NCBI GenBank assembly: GCA_015486915.1
Contig: WFQS01000546.1
Location: 1 to 8,373, forward strand
From: Desulfobacteraceae bacterium
GTDB taxonomy: Bacteria > Desulfobacterota > Desulfobacteria > Desulfobacterales > Desulfobacteraceae
Length of the DNA: 8,373 bases
Direction: 5' to 3'
Part shown: in pieces, positions 1-5,952 of the stretch
Layout of the letters: every line of letters starts with the position of its first letter
How positions within the stretch are numbered: the stretch's first letter is position 1
The notes under the pieces: model-generated
The model's input: the letters and a program-made list of their open reading frames with translations, nothing else
Told to the model about the DNA's origin: nothing
The model's database searches: none
Position numbers and translations under genes: made by a program

Positions 1-492
1 GATAAAATACATCCAAATGACTCATTCAGGATCATCCGGGCACTTGAAGTCTTTGAATCAACGGGCAGGACAATGAGTTCATTTCGGAAAGAGCATAATT
101 TTGCCTGTAACAGATATGACCCACTTGTATTCGGTCTTTATATGGACAGAAAAAAATTGTATGAGAGAATTAATCAAAGAGTTGAACACATGATGAACCA
201 GGGGTTGATTGATGAGGTAAAGGATCTTGTTAAAAGGGGCTATTCCTGCAGGCTGAAATCTATGCAGTCTCTTGGATACAGGCATATCTGTGATTTTTTA
301 AATGAAAAAACCTCACTTGAAGAAACTGTTTCTCTTTTAAAGCGTGATACAAGGAGATATGCAAAACGTCAGTTTACATGGTTTGGAAAGGATAAAAAAA
401 TAATATGGGTTAAACCGGATGAGAGAAAAAAAGCAGAGCAGTTTGTCATGAATTTTTTTCCTTTTTTCGTTGAAGCACAAAATTTTATATGA
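1..492 (+). CDS. miaA: tRNA dimethylallyltransferase MiaA, C-terminal part (5' end outside the window)
   Basis: MiaA transfers a dimethylallyl group to N6 of A37 in tRNAs that read codons starting with U. The reading frame is open from base 1, so the gene starts upstream of the window; 163 codons are visible. Family signatures appear in order: HPND-x2-RI-x-RALEV-x3-TG at residues 4-21, R-x2-LY-x-RI-x2-RV-x2-M at about residues 50-64, a GL-x2-EV segment after it, MQSLGYR near residue 90, and TRRYAKRQFTWF near residues 117-128. The C-terminal sequence pattern is that of a normal MiaA. The N-terminal P-loop half is missing only because of the window edge. The TGA stop is followed by a small hairpin and then a dispersed repeat. 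The lipoprotein gene starts 111 bp downstream on the same strand. An internal ATG at 73 is not the start, because the conserved motif lies upstream of it. Confidence 0.96.
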   Translation, partial: DKIHPNDSFRIIRALEVFESTGRTMSSFRKEHNFACNRYDPLVFGLYMDRKKLYERINQRVEHMMNQGLIDEVKDLVKRGYSCRLKSMQSLGYRHICDFLNEKTSLEETVSLLKRDTRRYAKRQFTWFGKDKKIIWVKPDERKKAEQFVMNFFPFFVEAQNFI

Positions 493-493
493 A

Positions 494-518
494 ACTCCGA
501 TAAATTTCCTTTCGGAGT
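494..518 (+). other. Hairpin just downstream of miaA
   Basis: ACTCCGA (494-500) pairs with TCGGAGT (512-518), a 7-bp stem with an 11-nt loop. It begins two bases after the miaA stop codon. Only an interrupted T-rich stretch follows, so it would be a weak intrinsic terminator at best. It may instead be the left hairpin of the repeat described at 535-582, because the second copy of that repeat also has an ACTC/GAGT hairpin on the same side. Confidence 0.45.
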
Positions 519-534
519 GAGAGTTTAATGTTTT

Positions 535-582
535 GTTGAGAGGCTGTCTGAGAAAATCCAGATCGGCCTCATGGCCGTTATA
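535..582 (+). repeat. Structured dispersed repeat, copy 1
   Basis: This segment aligns without gaps to 4995-5042 in the same orientation. Bases 540-579 match at 29 of 40 positions, and the last part (TCGGCCTCATGGCCGTT) is identical. The differences cluster in the upper left of the stem. GAGGCTGTCTG (540-550) pairs with CAGATCGGCCTC (559-570), giving an 11-bp stem with one bulged T, one T-G wobble and an 8-nt loop. GGCC-TCAT-GGCC (565-576) is a competing smaller hairpin. The repeat lies between miaA and the lipoprotein gene and runs into the latter's leader. A spurious upstream ATG at 571 is inside the repeat. The repeat is seen directly; any function is unknown. Confidence 0.7.
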
Positions 583-603
583 AAACAATTTTCAGGAATT
601 ATT

Positions 604-2442
604 ATGCAAAAAAAAAATTATTGGTTTGTCTGGCATCTAATTGGAATTATTTTCTGCTTAACATTTTTCCCGGCATGTGCCCCAAAAAAAGTTATTGAAA
701 TTTCTTCTGAAGGTAAAAATTATGCGGGAGAAAAGGTATCTTCCTTAAAAGAAAAAAAATTTTCCGAAGAACTTAAGAGAGAAAAAGCTTTTAAAATGCT
801 TAAAGCAGATGCTGAAAAATTAGCTGAAAAAAGAGAGTATAAAAAAGCTCTTTACGCTTATAATAAAGCCATAGAAAAATCTGATAAAAAAGAAAAGCAA
901 CTGATTCTAAAAAAAATTGACTTGGTTCTGACCAGTACTGATCCTGATTCAATAAAGGAAATGCTTGCATTTAAAGAAAATCTCATACCAGAACCCTTGC
1001 TGATGTATAGACTTGGTCTGAATCTGGTTTTAAAGGGGGATTATCCTGGCGCTGAAGAAATTTTAAACTCTCTTATAGAAAAATTTCCCGATTATAAACG
1101 TACAGAAGATGCACGTGAAGTTTTATTGATGCTTAAGGAAAATGAATTTAAAAAAAATACCATAGGATGCATGCTTCCACTTTCCGGCAGGTTCTCTGTT
1201 TTTGGACAAAAGGCGCTGATGGGTGTTGAAATGGCTGTGCATGATCTTTCCGGAGAATTTGGTAAAAATATTGTTATTATTATAAAAGATACAAAATCAG
1301 ATAACAGCCGCGCAGTTCAGTGTGTTAAAGAACTTGCAGAAAAAAAAGTCGCCGCCATTGCAGGCCCGATGATCACTTCTGAACTTGCCGGAAAAGAAGC
1401 TGATCAACTCGGAGTTCCAATAGTTGTCATGACACAGAAAACCCAGATTGCAAAGGAGGGAAAATATATTTTTTCCAATTTTATATCCCCTGAAACCCAG
1501 GTAAATGCCCTTGTTTCATTTGCAGCAAGACAGCTTAACATTAAAAAATTTGCAATTCTGTACCCCGATGACAGATACGGCAAAACATATATGGATCTTT
1601 TTTTTAATAAAGTGGATGAAACTGATTCTGAAATAGTTGATGCAGAGCCGTATACTGATGTTCAGACCGATTTTTCAGATGTAATTAAAAAATTAATTGA
1701 GGAGGCTTCTGCGAGATTGTCTGATACAGATAATTCCATTAATGCTGATTCTGTTCATGGTGATACTGCAAATGGTGGTACTCCTGACAATACAGATAAT
1801 TCCTTTTATGCCGGAGCTTCTCCTGACACCGGCAATCCTTCTCTGCATGATGCAGCAGATGAGAATTCCTTAAATGATAATGGAGATAATCAGACACCAA
1901 AATACAATGCTGAACAATCAGGTAATATTGCAGGACAACAGGTTGAACCGGAATCGGATAAACCGGTTATTAATTTTAGGGCACTGTTTATTCCGGACAA
2001 GGCATCAAGGGTAAGTCTTATTCTTCCCCAGCTTGCCTATAATGATGTAACGGGAATTTATCTTCTTGGAACAAATATCTGGCATGATCCTGATCTGATT
2101 AAATATGCAGCAAAATATGCGCACAATTCAATAATAACCGAAGGATATTTCGCTGACAGTAAAAATGTAAAATCCCATGAATTTGCTGAAAAATTTTACA
2201 GGCTTTACAATGAAAAACCGGGATTTATTGAAGCTGTTGCCTATGATACGGCTTCAATACTGATAAAAACAGCAATGGATCCTGCTGTTAATTCAAGAAA
2301 GGCCTTAAGAGATGCACTCTCAGGTCAGCGAATATTTGACGGGGTCACAGGCAAAACCATTTTCGGAGAAAACGGTAATGCACGCAAAGAACTTTTTTTT
2401 CTTACCATTAAAAAAGGAAAATTTGTTGAAATCAATCGTTAA
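604..2442 (+). CDS. Outer-membrane-type lipoprotein with TPR-like region and periplasmic-binding fold, penicillin-binding protein activator (LpoA-like)
   Basis: This is probably a periplasm-facing lipoprotein that supports peptidoglycan synthesis, as LpoA does for PBP1A in enterobacteria. The role is inferred from architecture only. The ATG at 604 is preferred because AGGA lies at 594-597, six bases upstream; an in-frame ATG at 571 sits inside a repeat and would precede the signal peptide. The protein is 612 aa. A lipoprotein signal (positive start, hydrophobic stretch, FFPAC) puts the lipidated Cys at residue 25, followed by Ala, which is compatible with outer-membrane sorting. A Lys/Glu-rich helical, TPR-like stretch spans about residues 60-180. 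A Peripla_BP_6-like domain begins near residue 187 (IGCMLPLSGRFSVFGQKAL) and contains the FAILYPDDRYGK, LLGTNIW and EAVAYDTASIL segments. It is interrupted by a low-complexity insert at about residues 371-455. The alternative is an amino-acid ABC transporter binding protein, but no permease genes are nearby and the TPR front argues against it. Confidence 0.85.
   Translation: MQKKNYWFVWHLIGIIFCLTFFPACAPKKVIEISSEGKNYAGEKVSSLKEKKFSEELKREKAFKMLKADAEKLAEKREYKKALYAYNKAIEKSDKKEKQLILKKIDLVLTSTDPDSIKEMLAFKENLIPEPLLMYRLGLNLVLKGDYPGAEEILNSLIEKFPDYKRTEDAREVLLMLKENEFKKNTIGCMLPLSGRFSVFGQKALMGVEMAVHDLSGEFGKNIVIIIKDTKSDNSRAVQCVKELAEKKVAAIAGPMITSELAGKEADQLGVPIVVMTQKTQIAKEGKYIFSNFISPETQVNALVSFAARQLNIKKFAILYPDDRYGKTYMDLFFNKVDETDSEIVDAEPYTDVQTDFSDVIKKLIEEASARLSDTDNSINADSVHGDTANGGTPDNTDNSFYAGASPDTGNPSLHDAADENSLNDNGDNQTPKYNAEQSGNIAGQQVEPESDKPVINFRALFIPDKASRVSLILPQLAYNDVTGIYLLGTNIWHDPDLIKYAAKYAHNSIITEGYFADSKNVKSHEFAEKFYRLYNEKPGFIEAVAYDTASILIKTAMDPAVNSRKALRDALSGQRIFDGVTGKTIFGENGNARKELFFLTIKKGKFVEINR
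1714..1968 (+). other. Asn/Asp/Ser/Gly-rich insert inside the lipoprotein
   Basis: About 85 residues (371-455 of the 612-aa form) lie between DFSDVIKKLIEE and INFRALFIPD. They are rich in D, N, S, G and T, with short echoes such as DTDNS and NTDNS, and PDNTDN and PDTGNP. At DNA level the 14-mer ATACAGATAATTCC occurs twice in this stretch. The insert falls in the middle of the binding domain, where simple Peripla_BP proteins have only a short loop. It is in frame and flanked by well-conserved sequence, so it is probably a disordered surface loop, not a fusion joint. Confidence 0.7.
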
Positions 2443-3757
2443 CAAGGGAGCCCTGTCCTGTAGCTTCAAGCACTGAGTGCCAGAGTTTCCCGTGGGGGTC
2501 AACGTTTTTCCGCTTTCCAGCCGATGCTTCCATGGGAATATGTACATAGTGGTTGTTCCAGTGGCTGATCAGCAGTTTTGTTTTACCAGCCATTCCTGCA
2601 TGCACGGCATCCCTTCCTAGAAAACCGCAGAAAACACTGTCATTTGCATTGGCAGGCAGACTTCTTATGGTATAACTCGGGTCGATATATTTAATGGTTG
2701 CAGAGATGTTCTTTTTATTAAACCACTCACCGATTTTTTCTTTTAAAAAGATTCCAATGTCCTGAAATTTTACATTTCCGGAAGCATCGTACTCCTTTTT
2801 CTGATCCTTGAAAAAATTTTGGCCTGCACCCTCTGCAACTATTATAACTGCATGTTTTCTTTCCTTTAACCTTCTTTCTATTGAAGCCATTAAGCCTGAT
2901 GCACCGTAAAGGTCAAAATCGATTTCAGGAATAAGAACAAAATTAGCATCCTGCTGGGCAAGGGCAGCAGTTGCTGCAAGAAAACCTGAATGCCTTCCCA
3001 TGAGTTTAATCAGTCCGATACCGTTAGGATAGCCCTCTGCTTCGTTATGGGCTCCCTTTATTGCATTGGTTGCAATATCAACGGCCGTGTCAAATCCAAA
3101 TGATCTTGAAACAAGGTAAATATCATTATCAATGGTTTTTGGAATAAGAATAACGCCTATTTTAAGATTCCTGTCTGTTATTTCAACGGCTATTTTTTTT
3201 GAAGCAACAAGGGTCCCGTCACCACCCACCATGAAAAGTATTCCTATATTCATTCTTTCAAGACAATCAACAATTGCTCCTATATCCTGGGTGCCCCGTG
3301 AAGAACCAAGGATAGTGCCGCCCATATCAAGTATATTTGACACTGATTCAGGCTTAAGCTCAATAACTTTGTGACCGTAATCAGGAATAAAGCCCTGAAG
3401 GCCGTATTTCATACCGTAAATATTTCTGACGCCGTAGCAGTGGTAAAGTTCAAGGACAATGGATCTTATGATATCGTTAAGGCCCGGACAAAGCCCGCCA
3501 CAAGTTGCAATGGCACATTTTAACTTGCTTGGGTCAAAATAAATTTTTTCCCTTGGGCCTGCAAGTTCAAAGCTTGGAAGGTCAATTTTTTTACTAATAT
3601 ATTCCATTACCTTCTGCTTCTGAACATTGATAATGACCCTGCTGTCATCTGCAATAAATCTTTTTGTGTATCCTCCCTTGATTTTTCCATTCAGTGGAGA
3701 AAAAATATTCGAAGGTCCAAGCCGTTGAATTTCAGTCATCAGATTTTCAGTGTCCAT
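2432..3757 (-). CDS. pfkA: 6-phosphofructokinase, long form with Gly/Lys active-site pair (probably ATP-dependent)
   Basis: The enzyme phosphorylates fructose 6-phosphate to fructose 1,6-bisphosphate, in glycolysis or reversibly if pyrophosphate is used. Read from the upstream ATG at 3763 it is 443 aa, far longer than the roughly 320 aa of E. coli PfkA, with an N-terminal extension of about 80 residues. In that numbering the motifs are GGLCPGLND at 89-97, GGDGT at 180-184, PKTIDND at 208-214, MGRHSG at 255-260, AEGAGQ near 310 and DPSYTIRSLPANANDS near 361. Gly183 matches ATP enzymes (PPi enzymes have Asp there), while Lys209 is the residue usual in PPi enzymes. This pair is known from ATP-using plant and trypanosomatid enzymes. 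The start at 3757 (Met3) is preferred because GAGG at 3764-3767 lies six bases from it but directly abuts the ATG at 3763. The gene follows kdsD by 14 bp. Its 3' end overlaps the convergent lipoprotein gene by 11 bp. Confidence 0.93.
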   Translation of the reverse strand: MDTENLMTEIQRLGPSNIFSPLNGKIKGGYTKRFIADDSRVIINVQKQKVMEYISKKIDLPSFELAGPREKIYFDPSKLKCAIATCGGLCPGLNDIIRSIVLELYHCYGVRNIYGMKYGLQGFIPDYGHKVIELKPESVSNILDMGGTILGSSRGTQDIGAIVDCLERMNIGILFMVGGDGTLVASKKIAVEITDRNLKIGVILIPKTIDNDIYLVSRSFGFDTAVDIATNAIKGAHNEAEGYPNGIGLIKLMGRHSGFLAATAALAQQDANFVLIPEIDFDLYGASGLMASIERRLKERKHAVIIVAEGAGQNFFKDQKKEYDASGNVKFQDIGIFLKEKIGEWFNKKNISATIKYIDPSYTIRSLPANANDSVFCGFLGRDAVHAGMAGKTKLLISHWNNHYVHIPMEASAGKRKNVDPHGKLWHSVLEATGQGSLVND

Positions 3758-3771
3758 TTCCATCCTCGCTT

Positions 3772-4776
3772 TTATTCCCTTTTTTTATTTGTATTATGAT
3801 CCAAGCCATTGAATTTAAAAGCCCCTTTACCAAGAATATCATGGAGGTGAAGGATACCCTCCATTGTTTTGTCTTTACCTGTGACGGGCAGTACGGTAAT
3901 CTGGTATTTCTCCATCATATTTAAAGCATCATAAAGAGGCGAATCAGCTGAAATGGTCAAAGGATTATCGGTCATGACAGTTTCAACAGGAGTGTTGAGA
4001 AAATCATTTATATCAGCTGCGATACAATGCCTGACATCTCCGTCGGTTATTATACCTGATAATCGATTCATTTCATCTAAAATAAGTACAACTCCAAGCT
4101 TATATTCTTCCATTTCTTTAATTGCAGCAGTCATGGCTGAGCCGGGAGGGACCGAGGGAAAGGATGAATTTTTAAACATGATTTCTCCCACCCTGCAGGA
4201 AAGCCTTTGACCTAAGGCACCACCTGGATGGGATTTTTTAAAATCACTAATCTTGAAATGTTTTTCATTTATCAGTACAACGGCAAGAGCATCCCCCATG
4301 GCAAGCTGGGCTGTGGTGCTGCAGGTCGGGGCAAGTCCAAGGGGACAGGCTTCTTTTTCAACACCGGTATCAATTACGATATCGCAGTTATCTGCCATGA
4401 AAGAACCGGGGTTGCCTGTGAAAGCAATCATTTTACATCCAAGTTCCCTGATGGAGGGAAGAAGAACATTCAGCTCACCTGTTTCTCCACTGTTTGAAAT
4501 TGCAAGAAAAACATCCTCTTTTGCAACCATGCCAAGATCTCCGTGCATGGCTTCCACCGGATGAAGAAAAATTGAATTGGTGCCCGTACTTGTGAGAGTT
4601 GCAACAATTTTCCTGCCGATAAGTCCTGACTTGCCGATTCCAGATACAATAACTCTTCCCGTTGAAGAGCATATTATTTTCACCATCTCCTCAAATTCCG
4701 GCCCTATTTTCTGGGTCAAATGAAGGATCCCACCGGCTTCTTCCCTTAAAACTTTTACTGCTTCTTTTATAATCAT
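3772..4776 (-). CDS. kdsD: D-arabinose 5-phosphate isomerase, KdsD/KpsF/GutQ family (SIS plus two CBS domains)
   Basis: The enzyme interconverts D-ribulose 5-phosphate and D-arabinose 5-phosphate, the precursor of KDO for lipopolysaccharide or capsule. The 334-aa length is normal for the family. A SIS domain covers about residues 30-175: GIGKSG at 46-51, TSTGT at 62-66, HPVEAMHGDLGM at 72-83, SNSGETGEL at 94-102, EACPLGLAPTCSTT at 142-155 and GDALAV at 161-166. HPGGALG follows at 183-189. Residues equivalent to the E. coli KdsD catalytic set (K59, E111, E152, H193) are present as Lys49, Glu101, Glu142 and His183. Two CBS repeats fill about residues 200-255 and 265-317, each led by a typical M-T/F start and containing GIITDGDVR and GILHLHDIL. 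No clear Shine-Dalgarno sequence precedes the ATG, only AAAAAAACTAAT, and no in-frame earlier start is seen. It is the first gene of a pair with the phosphofructokinase. KDO synthesis, not sugar-alcohol uptake, is the likely role because no PTS genes are near. Confidence 0.96.
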   Translation of the reverse strand: MIIKEAVKVLREEAGGILHLTQKIGPEFEEMVKIICSSTGRVIVSGIGKSGLIGRKIVATLTSTGTNSIFLHPVEAMHGDLGMVAKEDVFLAISNSGETGELNVLLPSIRELGCKMIAFTGNPGSFMADNCDIVIDTGVEKEACPLGLAPTCSTTAQLAMGDALAVVLINEKHFKISDFKKSHPGGALGQRLSCRVGEIMFKNSSFPSVPPGSAMTAAIKEMEEYKLGVVLILDEMNRLSGIITDGDVRHCIAADINDFLNTPVETVMTDNPLTISADSPLYDALNMMEKYQITVLPVTGKDKTMEGILHLHDILGKGAFKFNGLDHNTNKKRE

Positions 4777-4872
4777 ATTAGTTTTTTTAGCTTTTAATTT
4801 ATTTTTTAATTATCCAGGGGCTTTTTGAACCCATAAAAATTTAAAACAACATAAAATATTACGACCATAGCG

Positions 4873-4901
4873 ATATTCTCAGTTTTTAATTGAAAAATCA
4901 A
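4873..4901 (-). promoter_or_regulatory. Candidate sigma70-type promoter for the kdsD-pfkA unit
   Basis: On the minus strand TTGATT (4896-4901) and GAATAT (4873-4878) are separated by exactly 17 bp, about 97-125 bp before the kdsD ATG. The match is moderate and the background is AT-rich, so chance is possible. The GCTTTA/TAAAGC hairpin lies directly upstream of the -35 element. Confidence 0.35.
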
Positions 4902-4954
4902 GCTTTACCCATAAAGCATTAAAAAATTAAAGCTTTGCCTTTTTATAAAAAAGA

Positions 4955-4972
4955 ACTCTATTTCGATAGAGT
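4955..4972. other. Hairpin with UUCG-type loop left of repeat copy 2
   Basis: ACTCTAT (4955-4961) and ATAGAGT (4966-4972) form a perfect 7-bp stem around TTCG in the plus-strand sense, the very stable UUCG tetraloop. On the minus strand the loop reads CGAA. The outer ACTC/GAGT pairs are shared with the hairpin left of copy 1, while the inner three pairs differ in a way that keeps pairing. Confidence 0.5.
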
Positions 4973-4994
4973 CACAAATGCTTTTTCCATGTTG

Positions 4995-5042
4995 GTTGTG
5001 AGGCTCCGCAGCGCAGTCCAGCTCGGCCTCATGGCCGTTTAC
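4995..5042 (+). repeat. Structured dispersed repeat, copy 2
   Basis: This is the second copy of the element at 535-582, in the same orientation and with no gap in the alignment. GAGGCT (5000-5005) pairs with GGCCTC (5025-5030) at the base of the hairpin, including one T-G wobble. The inner stem is less regular than in copy 1; AGC (5010-5012) with GCT (5021-5023) is the best inner pairing. GGCC-TCAT-GGCC is retained. The copy sits between the ABM-gene terminator and the kdsD promoter region. Confidence 0.7.
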
Positions 5043-5046
5043 ACAA

Positions 5047-5081
5047 AAAGGCCATTTTCTTGAACAAAGAAAATGGCCTTT
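5047..5081 (-). terminator. Intrinsic terminator of the ABM-domain gene
   Basis: AAAGGCCATTTTCTT (5047-5061) and AAGAAAATGGCCTTT (5067-5081) form a perfect 15-bp stem with a 5-nt loop. Read on the minus strand the stem is followed by TTTTTGTGT. It lies about 65 bp past the stop codon of the minus-strand ABM gene. On the plus strand the following sequence is a poorer T tract. Confidence 0.85.
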
Positions 5082-5145
5082 ATAAATACTTTTAAGCATC
5101 TTTCTTCTAAGTAAAATAAAAATATAATATTAACTGATCATCATT

Positions 5146-5460
5146 TTAAAATTTTGGAACAATTCCGCCCACAACGGGTTCATAATAACGATATTCTGTT
5201 TTTTCGCCCAGCAACTCATCCACTTTACGCTGGATAGCCTGTCGTTCTTCATCGTGCATCCAGCGATTCCAGTCTTCAATGGTATTCCAGCTACTTATAA
5301 CCATATACTCTCCTTCACAATCCATGCAGGTAAAGGTCTGCCCGGTCAAAAATCCCGGCTGAGCCATTGCTTTTGACCTGAGTTTAATAATTAAAGGAAT
5401 TAATTTCTTGGCAGTGGCTTGATCTTTCACGGTTCTTTGGATCATAATTGAAACTGTCAT
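5146..5460 (-). CDS. Antibiotic-biosynthesis-monooxygenase (ABM) fold protein
   Basis: This is a small stand-alone ABM-domain protein, a dimeric ferredoxin-like fold that includes quinone monooxygenases and haem-degrading enzymes; many members have no known substrate. The protein is 104 aa from the ATG at 5460. That start is chosen because GGAGG lies five bases before it; the ATG at 5472 overlaps this Shine-Dalgarno sequence. The sequence follows the fold: a first strand MTVSIMIQRTV, a helix with KKLIPLIIKLRSKAMAQPGF at about residues 19-38, strands GQTFTC and EYMVISSWNT, then DWNRWMHDEERQ at about residues 64-75 and a C-terminal YRYYEPVVGG. The Trp-Asn/Trp-x3-W pattern is common in the family. 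No haem ligand or catalytic residue can be assigned with confidence. It appears to be a single-gene transcript ending at the 5047-5081 terminator. Confidence 0.85.
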   Translation of the reverse strand: MTVSIMIQRTVKDQATAKKLIPLIIKLRSKAMAQPGFLTGQTFTCMDCEGEYMVISSWNTIEDWNRWMHDEERQAIQRKVDELLGEKTEYRYYEPVVGGIVPKF

Positions 5461-5550
5461 AATGCCCTCCATCTTAAAAATTATTAATGGTTAAAATACT
5501 GTCGGGATTACAAACAAAAACGGCAGCAAATCTGTCGTGGCCTGAAAATA

Positions 5551-5631
5551 TCATTCAAGATTAATTCTAAAGCGAGCGATGCCCGCAACCCATGTGTCTG
5601 CCTCAATTTCTTGTTTTTTTATTACAGAAAT
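5551..5631 (-). pseudogene. Possible C-terminal remnant of an unknown gene
   Basis: The minus-strand frame is open for 26 codons between TGA at 5632-5634 and TGA at 5551-5553, and ends in EIEADTWVAGIARFRINLE. This stretch is locally more GC-rich and has a more coding-like residue mix than its surroundings. No start codon or upstream continuation was found. I cannot identify a family. The E-x-EAD-x-[FW]-A pattern loosely recalls ImmA/IrrE-like regulators, but the match is too short to rely on. Confidence 0.15.
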
Positions 5632-5863
5632 TCAGGGGTAAGGCACTAAAGGGATGTTCTGTTCAAAATCTATAATTCATGCTATCAAAATTGCAACTCC
5701 AATGTCAATTAATATAATATTGATTTAACTTGAAAATAAATTTACATAAATCAGCTGCTGTGATATTTATGAATTATATTTATTTGTAGAATTTAATTTT
5801 GTTGGCCCATGTATTTTAATCTCTTATTTTTATTTTCAGTTCCGTAAAATCTTAGTGCCGTGT

Positions 5864-5893
5864 ATTGTTATATTGTTACGATACTTTAACAAT
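5864..5893. promoter_or_regulatory. ATTGTTA box array, possible operator upstream of the stress-protein gene
   Basis: ATTGTTA occurs at 5864-5870 and again at 5872-5878. An exact inverted copy, TAACAAT, lies at 5887-5893, leaving an 8-bp spacer (CGATACTT). The array ends about 60 bp before the gene start. A 7-bp dyad with a repeated half-site is a typical regulator-site layout; the regulator is unknown. Confidence 0.4.
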
Positions 5894-5952
5894 GAGAAAA
5901 CATACTCAAATTTTTTCATGATTTTTTTATAATTTCTTAAATTCAAGGGGGA

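Larger units (their letters stand above)
4777..5145. other. Intergenic region between kdsD and the ABM gene
   Basis: This 369-bp non-coding stretch contains a candidate kdsD promoter (4873-4901), a small hairpin GCTTTA-CCCA-TAAAGC (4902-4917), an ACTCTAT/ATAGAGT hairpin with TTCG loop (4955-4972), the second copy of the structured repeat (4995-5042) and a strong terminator (5047-5081). A 64-codon minus-strand frame crosses the repeat and terminator. It is judged spurious because it is built from these structured elements. Confidence 0.8.
5473..5952. other. Long intergenic region between divergent ABM and stress-protein genes
   Basis: This 480-bp AT-rich region has no complete gene. Its noted contents are a short coding-like minus-strand remnant (5551-5631), a weak promoter-like pair TTGATT (5720-5725) and TACATA (5743-5748) with 17-bp spacing on the plus strand, an ATTGTTA box array (5864-5893), and a TATAAT hexamer (5928-5933) shortly before the stress-protein ribosome binding site. 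The two flanking genes diverge, so both promoters should lie here. Confidence 0.7.

Noticed and set aside
494..530. Strong intrinsic terminator for miaA
   Set aside because: The hairpin is present, but the following sequence (GAGAGTTTAATG) is not a continuous T tract.
571..603. In-frame upstream ATG of the lipoprotein gene
   Set aside because: It lies within the repeat, lacks a Shine-Dalgarno sequence, and would place a non-signal-like stretch before the lipoprotein signal peptide.
4253..4564. Plus-strand frames of about 100 codons inside kdsD
   Set aside because: They are antisense to well-conserved catalytic segments of kdsD and have no family resemblance.
4905..5099. Minus-strand 64-codon frame, and a similar peptide in the 337-588 minus-strand frame sharing NGHEA-[DE]-LD
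   Set aside because: The shared peptide is the translation of the dispersed repeat. The frames run through hairpins and a terminator and have no ribosome binding site, so they are not separate genes.
5473..5952. tRNA, riboswitch or small RNA gene in the long spacer
   Set aside because: No cloverleaf, known riboswitch core, or hairpin plus T tract was found by eye.
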